Assembly: GCF_051020985.1 (NCBI RefSeq)
Contig: NC_135003.1
Location: forward strand, 6,689,501 to 6,753,500
DNA length: 64,000 bases
Origin: Nomia melanderi
Lineage: Eukaryota; Arthropoda; Insecta; Hymenoptera; Halictidae
Direction: 5' to 3'
The position numbers and the translations under genes were made by a program. The number at the start of each line of letters is the position of its first letter. Position 1 is the stretch's first letter. The notes under the pieces are model-generated. The model made no database searches, was not told the origin of the DNA, and saw nothing but the letters and a program-made list of their open reading frames with translations. Shown piece by piece: positions 58,649-64,000 of this stretch.

Positions 58649-60092
58649 GTAGGATAAGGGGGTCAAAAGTGTCCTTAGACCGATTTTTCTCGAGAAAGTT
58701 TCCTTCAATAGCTTACCAATAAAAAAAACATTGTACGCCAATTTTCAACCTATCTATCTCAAGCAGAAAGGTAGTTATAGGATAAATTTTAATTACCAGT
58801 TTTTGTTCCACTTTCCCTATTTACTGGTAAGTAAAAATTATGAAAACATTCGGAAACATTTTTGGCATTACAGTGCATGGCTGAGAATTTTTTAAGATTT
58901 TTCCATTCCAAATTCTTAACATAAAAAATGAACCCTCCTTTCCAAATAAAAAAATGTAAATTTCGCAGTGAAGCATTCAAGCGACAACTTTATAATTTTT
59001 ACAGTATTAGACATATTGGTATGACAAACATTCTCAAATTTTTCAGATTTTTTTGGCTTGCTGCGCTATAGTTAAAAATATGAGTTATCTACTAAAATTT
59101 CATCACTGATCTTAACGATGGGTTTGGCGAAGCGTTTAGGTTATCCGGCTGGGGAACTGCTGGAAGTTTTGTTGTCGCAGGATTGTGCGTACAATTTGTG
59201 TTTATAATAGTTTCTTGTTACGATCATAATCTTCTTCCACTCTTTTATCCTATAAAATATTTTGGGGAGATTCTTAAGTAAATATCATTTATTGTCATGT
59301 AGTTAATATTTGAAAAAAAAAGATTCTCTTCATAATCATTTTTTTTATTATTCTAATGACTTTCCTTTTTATACTTTTAAAATGTTTTAAAAATATTTTA
59401 AAGTGATTATCGCTTATTGTTTATTAATTGAAAAAATATATCATAAAGGAATTGTATCCTGAAGAGTAGATGGTAGTTTTGGTAGATGATGCATATTCGT
59501 TTTCGATTAACTTCAATAACTCCATTTTTTCATTTGCACGTTATTTTTTTTTTAAATTTTGAAATATTGAAAGTTACATAACATAGATACTATACAAAGT
59601 ACACTACAGAAAGTAAAGGTATTAATTACTAACTAACTTACTACTAAAAATTAATTTTTCATTTTTTTAATGATGGCGCGGCAAGCCAAAAAATTTGAGA
59701 ATGTCTGTCATATTAATATGTCTACATACTTAATATAATACCACTGTAAAAATGAAAAAGTTGCCGCTCGAATGCTTCACTGCAAAATTTTCATTTTTTT
59801 GGGGGAGTTTCTCATTTTTCACGTGAAGACTTTGGAATAGAAACATTTCAAAAAATTCTCAGCTATGCACTGTTATGCCAAAAATGTTTCTGAATTTTTT
59901 TTACAATTTTTATTTACTATTAAATAGGGAAAATGGGACAAAAGCTGATACTTCGAATTTACCTTGTATCTACCCTTCTGATTGAGATAGAGAGCTGAAA
60001 ATCGGTGTACAATGTTTTTTATTGGTAAGCTATCAAAGGAAACTTTCTCGAAAAAAATCGGTCTAAGGACATTTTTGACTTCCTTACCCTGT
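58649..60092. mobile_element. Non-autonomous DNA transposon with 430-bp terminal inverted repeats
   Basis: The left arm (about 58649-59070) and right arm (about 59672-60092) are imperfect reverse complements along their whole length, about 80% identical by eye. Shared blocks include TCCTTAGACCGATTTT, AGCTTACCAATAAA and the innermost GGCTTGC. The tips read GTAGGATAAGG and ACAGGGTAAGG with TA immediately outside each, suggesting a TA target duplication as in Tc1/mariner; symmetry extends a few bases further (58643 and 60098). The 600-base centre encodes no transposase. It lies about 1 kb beyond the HELZ stop. Confidence 0.8.
59118..59207 (+). other. GC-richer 29-codon open frame inside the transposon
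   Basis: Within the AT-rich spacer of the inverted-repeat element, one short frame starting ATG GGT TTG GCG reads like protein (MGLAKRLGYPAGELLEVLL) and ends with TAA. Composition differs from its surroundings. It may be a captured gene fragment, but I do not recognise a family. Confidence 0.2.
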
Positions 60093-60473
60093 TATACCCT
60101 CTGAAACTATTTCATCTGTAAAAGGAATAACGTTAATCACTGTAGTTACTTACAAAAACACGATCAGTTTTTAGATAAAAATCATCGAAATCATCCAAGT
60201 TAACTCTCGTTGCTTTTTCACCAGACAATTAAGAAGTCCGTATTCCTCGAGGCACAGCCTGTACACGCACACTTAAAATATAAATCATCGACAAAAAGAT
60301 CGATGAATCCTAATCGTCGTTTATCGTCGGGAAACTTTCTTAATTTTCTTTGAAATATCGTGGGTTGGTAAGGGTCTTCTCTTTTTTTTCATTTCTACCG
60401 AAGTACGTTCAAGTTCGTATATTATTGTCCTCGGATCGTAGAGATTACGAGCGGGGCAATTTTTATGGGACAG

Positions 60474-60483
60474 TATATAAAAG
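60474..60483 (+). promoter_or_regulatory. TATA box candidate
   Basis: TATATAAAAG is a strong match to the TATA consensus and stands about 40 bases before an ATG opening a 97-codon frame. Spacing leaves only about 10 bases of leader, so the link to that frame is uncertain. Confidence 0.3.
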
Positions 60484-60514
60484 GTTGAGAATAAAACGGC
60501 AGAAGTAAGGCATT

Positions 60515-60808
60515 ATGGAGGGTGACCGTGACAAGATGGGGGGTCGGACGGAATCGGCTGCCCCTGGTTCAACTCGATTTTCCACTAACAAGGGGTATAT
60601 CGCCGAAGGCATCAACGGGATTCCAGCAATGTTCTTGCTGCCTTCGATGCCCCAGCGTGCCGGCTTCACGGAATTTATAGTGGCCGTCATCGCATCCGGG
60701 CACAGCCAGTTTTTAATTCGGTCGTGTTACTCTATTAAGCCTGACGGAATCTATTGCACACATATTTTACGCCGTCCTAAGCATTTCCTCGCTATCTTTC
60801 TCCCTTAG
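60515..60808 (+). CDS. Doubtful small ORF, 97 residues
   Basis: The frame is GC-richer than its surroundings and follows a TATA-like sequence. The predicted protein starts MEGDRDKMGG and has a hydrophobic centre (GFTEFIVAVIASG). I recognise no domain and no signal peptide. The minus strand is also open over 60463-60690, which suggests a stop-poor CpG island as the simpler explanation. Confidence 0.15.
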   Translation: MEGDRDKMGGRTESAAPGSTRFSTNKGYIAEGINGIPAMFLLPSMPQRAGFTEFIVAVIASGHSQFLIRSCYSIKPDGIYCTHILRRPKHFLAIFLP

Positions 60809-62881
60809 ATTATCTTTCATATTCAGAAATTCAAGTATCTATAGGTTGCAGATGAAAGTTGCGAATTTATAACTTTAACACTAGGCAACAAAGAAATTCA
60901 ACAAAATACTCTTAACAAATATAGGTTCAAATAACCATTTCGATCAAAAAATTTCAAATTTCGCATTCAAATTCAGGAAGTTGTGGACAACTTAAAAAAC
61001 AAGTGATTTTTCAAATTTATTCTCCGTTGTGCAGGAGATGTGCCTTGAAAGAAATCTAAATCCAATTTTCATCTGTTTCTATCTTACATTTTCTAATTTC
61101 ATTCGTCAATAGGTTACATGTAATCAATCATACTTATACAAAAAACACAAGACACCACTAGTTTCTTTTCATTTCGTCCACTAAAATTTTCATCAACCAT
61201 ATTTCACTCGCCACACTTTTCTCAAATCAAATTCTGCATCATACCATTCTATAATTATTCTCTCTTCTGTATTTTCTCTCTATTTTACGTTCCGCGAACG
61301 TCGTTACGCCGCTTATTATTCCCGCAAGCAATTGTTTGCGGGGCGTCTCGTGGCAGTCGCGAACGTTCAATATTGGAAACGGTTAATACCGCGTGAAGAT
61401 AGGCAATAAGGTTGCCACGCGTATCGGGAGCGGACGCGGCTCGGCGTTTCAGAGGAAGGGAAGATGCTCGAACGCGGACGGAACACTCGCGGAAACCCCG
61501 CCGCGTTTCCTGCGTCGTCGTTCCTAGTCAATACCGATGAGAGATATTATATGGTCGTATTAGCGTTTTCAGTCGCGTATCGTTATTTCTTATTGCGTCG
61601 TAGGCGGAAAGTTATACCGGCGACATTACACTCGTCCCCATCTATATTTATATCGTATGATGGGCGGAAAGGAGGGGAGAGGAACGGGTCGCGATATATT
61701 GTGCCCACAGTTGCAATGTCGCCCGTGATTTCTGGTCCGTGAAAGACGCGAGGGATGCATCGCGATTTCATATCGTTCGCGAGGGTTCTCGTAGGAGGCA
61801 ACTTTGGGTTTAACCCTTTATGCTTGGATGGTGCACGTGGCGCGGCAATAATATCGGGAATTGTAGGTTTCGCCTGGGCGGTTTCGAATACTCTTGGTTC
61901 TTTTTTTACTGTCGAATTTAGGACTTGGATTTTTGATACTGTTTTATAGTTATTTATTGACATTTTTATTGACATTGGCGATGAATTTTTGTAGAGGATT
62001 GTGCATACATTGTGTTGATAGCGTATCACTCTATATATACAGGGTGATATATGTATATCAATACGGTGTAATTTTCGAAGAGTGAAGAAGAAAATGTTGA
62101 TACTGTTAATCTTAGATATTTGAAATCTGTGATGGATAAGGTATCTTTAGTTTGAAGGTAGAAAGATTAATTGGGCTAGAATCGAAGATGTTTCATCGAA
62201 GTATAATTTTTTCATGTTTCAGAAGTCGTGACTATGGACTAAGATTTTGCGATCACTCGAATCGTTTCGAAATTCCTTGTCTTCAAATTTATTTGACATC
62301 CCCATTAATTTATTATATAAACGCCACACTTGTAAGAAAAACTCTATTACAATTTGAATACAGATTTATAGGCAACCCGCTTCATTGTTTAATGTTCAAT
62401 GAATTGCAAACAAAAACAAACCATACGCGCGACTGAATAAAATTTAACGAAACTTTCATTTTATATACACGTTCACGACACACTGACGAAAAGTAAATAA
62501 ATATCAGTTCGACTTCGTTTACTGCGAATCGAATCGTGGCATGCGTGTGCGTCTATGTTTGTGCAAACATCCGGGGTGTACAATTCGATACGTTTCGTTT
62601 GCGCATACCGCGGCAATCAGGACAGTGTTATCGCTAAGTTAGCTTCCCATCGATTTTCACAGGCGGCCGACGTCCCGTCGGCCATAAATACCGATTCGTA
62701 ATCCGCGGACCCTTTGTACCCTTTAATGTATCGTATTAGGGAACGTCGGGGCTGCAGTCGGCCCGCCATTTCCGTCCCACGGTATATAACGATGCATATC
62801 CTCCTCCACTGTTGCGGAATATTGCTACAATAATTTTCGTGGCTCGTTGCTTCGACATTTTCCAACGGCGATTCTCCTACA

Positions 62882-62930
62882 CACGGTCTCTCCTCTCTCT
62901 CTCTCTTTCTCTCTTTCTCTCCGTTTGTCT
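62882..62930. repeat. CT-rich microsatellite
   Basis: An interrupted run of CTCTCTCT and TTTCTCTCT lies in a CpG-rich island. Open frames through it are low complexity. Confidence 0.85.
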
Positions 62931-64000
62931 CGCTCTTGCGATGTATCGCAGACGGAAGTCGATTATAACGTAACAATTTCGTTGGACCGCGATCGCCGCG
63001 ACGCAATCGGCCAACAAATTTCATCGGATTGTCGGGCCCGGGCGAACCGAGCCTCGACATTTGCCGTTAATGTTGCGTGTTCGCTCGCTGCACTGTTTCC
63101 CGAGGGATTCCGCACTGGCGATTCGGTGTCCGAGCTCGGTCTTTATTAACCTCTGGGACCGTCTTGATGGTCCATAAGCTTTACGTCTTTGTCGAAATTT
63201 TTCGTCGAATTGACTGATAGATAATTTCTGGTTTGCAAATGTTAGGTGTGAGGAATTGTGATTGATTGGGAACTGGTGGTGTTGTGGTTTATTTGGTCAT
63301 TTGTGTGCTTTAAATGTTATTGTAAGTATAAAATGTTAATTAGTAATCTAATTGATGGTTGAATAACTAATTCAATTGCCTATTCATTTCGCGAATGGAT
63401 ATTTATTTAACTGGAACCTAGTTGTTTTCTTAGCATTTGTTTTCATTCTTCTAAGTAAATGGTGACTTATTTGGGACACCTTATATAATCTAGACTCAAC
63501 AAATTGATTTCGCCACTCGTTCTTCTCCGAAAACCAATCCCTGTTTCTTAACACCACGGATCTAACCGAATCAATTGCTACGATCGCTCAAGTTTCCCCC
63601 AACTTTTTCCTAATTGCAACGCGATTATCGCGATACAGAGTCTCGAAGGCAAGCGCCCGCAGCCGATCCCACCCGCTAATTGAAATTTCTCCTGGAAACT
63701 TCGACAGTTAGCTTGCAAAAATTGGATAACATTTTTTCGCGAAGTTTTAAAGAAAAGAACGAAAAAATAGGAAAAAAGAAATCAGGCTGGAGAGCACAGC
63801 TCAATGGGGTCTACGGGGGTGGGAAGCTTAAAGATTAATCGACGGCTAATTAGGGGTAGCTCGAGGCTGCGGGAGGGTAATTTTATCGGTCGGTCGACAG
63901 GTTAGTGTCAATAATTGATAAGCTGATGGATATGACCTGAGATATCCGTCTATCCGAAATTAAAAAATCTAAAAATTCGAACAATTAAAACCAAACTCTT

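Larger units (their letters stand above)
60093..64000. other. Intergenic, no confident gene
   Basis: AT-rich DNA holds CpG-rich patches at 61310-61860 and 62510-63140. A lone TTAACCCTTTATGC at about 61813 resembles a piggyBac-like end but has no partner. Nothing else coding is recognised. Confidence 0.5.

Noticed and set aside
61813..61835. TTAACCCTTTATGC resembling a piggyBac-like end
   Set aside because: No matching inverted end with TTAA was found within about 1 kb on either side.

Overview
The window is animal nuclear DNA, most likely from a hymenopteran insect and probably a bee. The evidence is AT-rich DNA broken by short CpG-rich islands, small GT-AG introns, long gene-poor stretches, and three split genes whose proteins match conserved animal families. 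The species assignment is inference. I see no bacterial operons, rRNA genes, CRISPR arrays or intact transposase genes.

Layout. (1) 1-5.1 kb is non-coding, with a dispersed repeat pair (about 0.80-0.94 and 1.85-2.0 kb) and five diverged units spaced about 170-190 bp (3.7-4.56 kb). (2) 5.1-10.2 kb (+) is a complete four-exon DNAJC12 co-chaperone gene, followed by about eight decayed repeat units (10.5-11.3 kb). (3) 10.2-31.4 kb has no recognisable gene but holds three TTAA-flanked short inverted-repeat elements, CpG-rich islands and one promoter-like patch with two CCAAT boxes near 29.5 kb. (4) 31.9-39.5 kb (-) is a prolyl 4-hydroxylase alpha-subunit gene with eight exons resolved; only the exon for the signal peptide and first residues is missing. 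Its largest resolved intron carries a cluster of one repeat unit in both orientations. (5) 39.5-53.0 kb has no recognised gene but contains a 180-bp tandem dimer and a short minisatellite. (6) 53.0-53.4 kb is a fourth TTAA-flanked element, just upstream of (7) 53.8-57.6 kb (+), a five-exon HELZ-family superfamily 1 RNA helicase. All its helicase motifs are intact, but its predicted ends lack the TPR/CCCH and long C-terminal regions of vertebrate HELZ. (8) 58.6-60.1 kb is a non-autonomous DNA transposon with about 430-bp terminal inverted repeats. (9) 60.1-64 kb is non-coding apart from one doubtful TATA-associated small ORF.

The three genes are not an operon or obvious pathway. DNAJC12 is an HSP70 co-chaperone, known in vertebrates for folding aromatic amino-acid hydroxylases. 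P4HA hydroxylates collagen prolines in the ER. HELZ proteins act on mRNA. The hunt mostly yielded repeat and transposon structure plus the unusual HELZ architecture. I found no convincing new multi-gene system.
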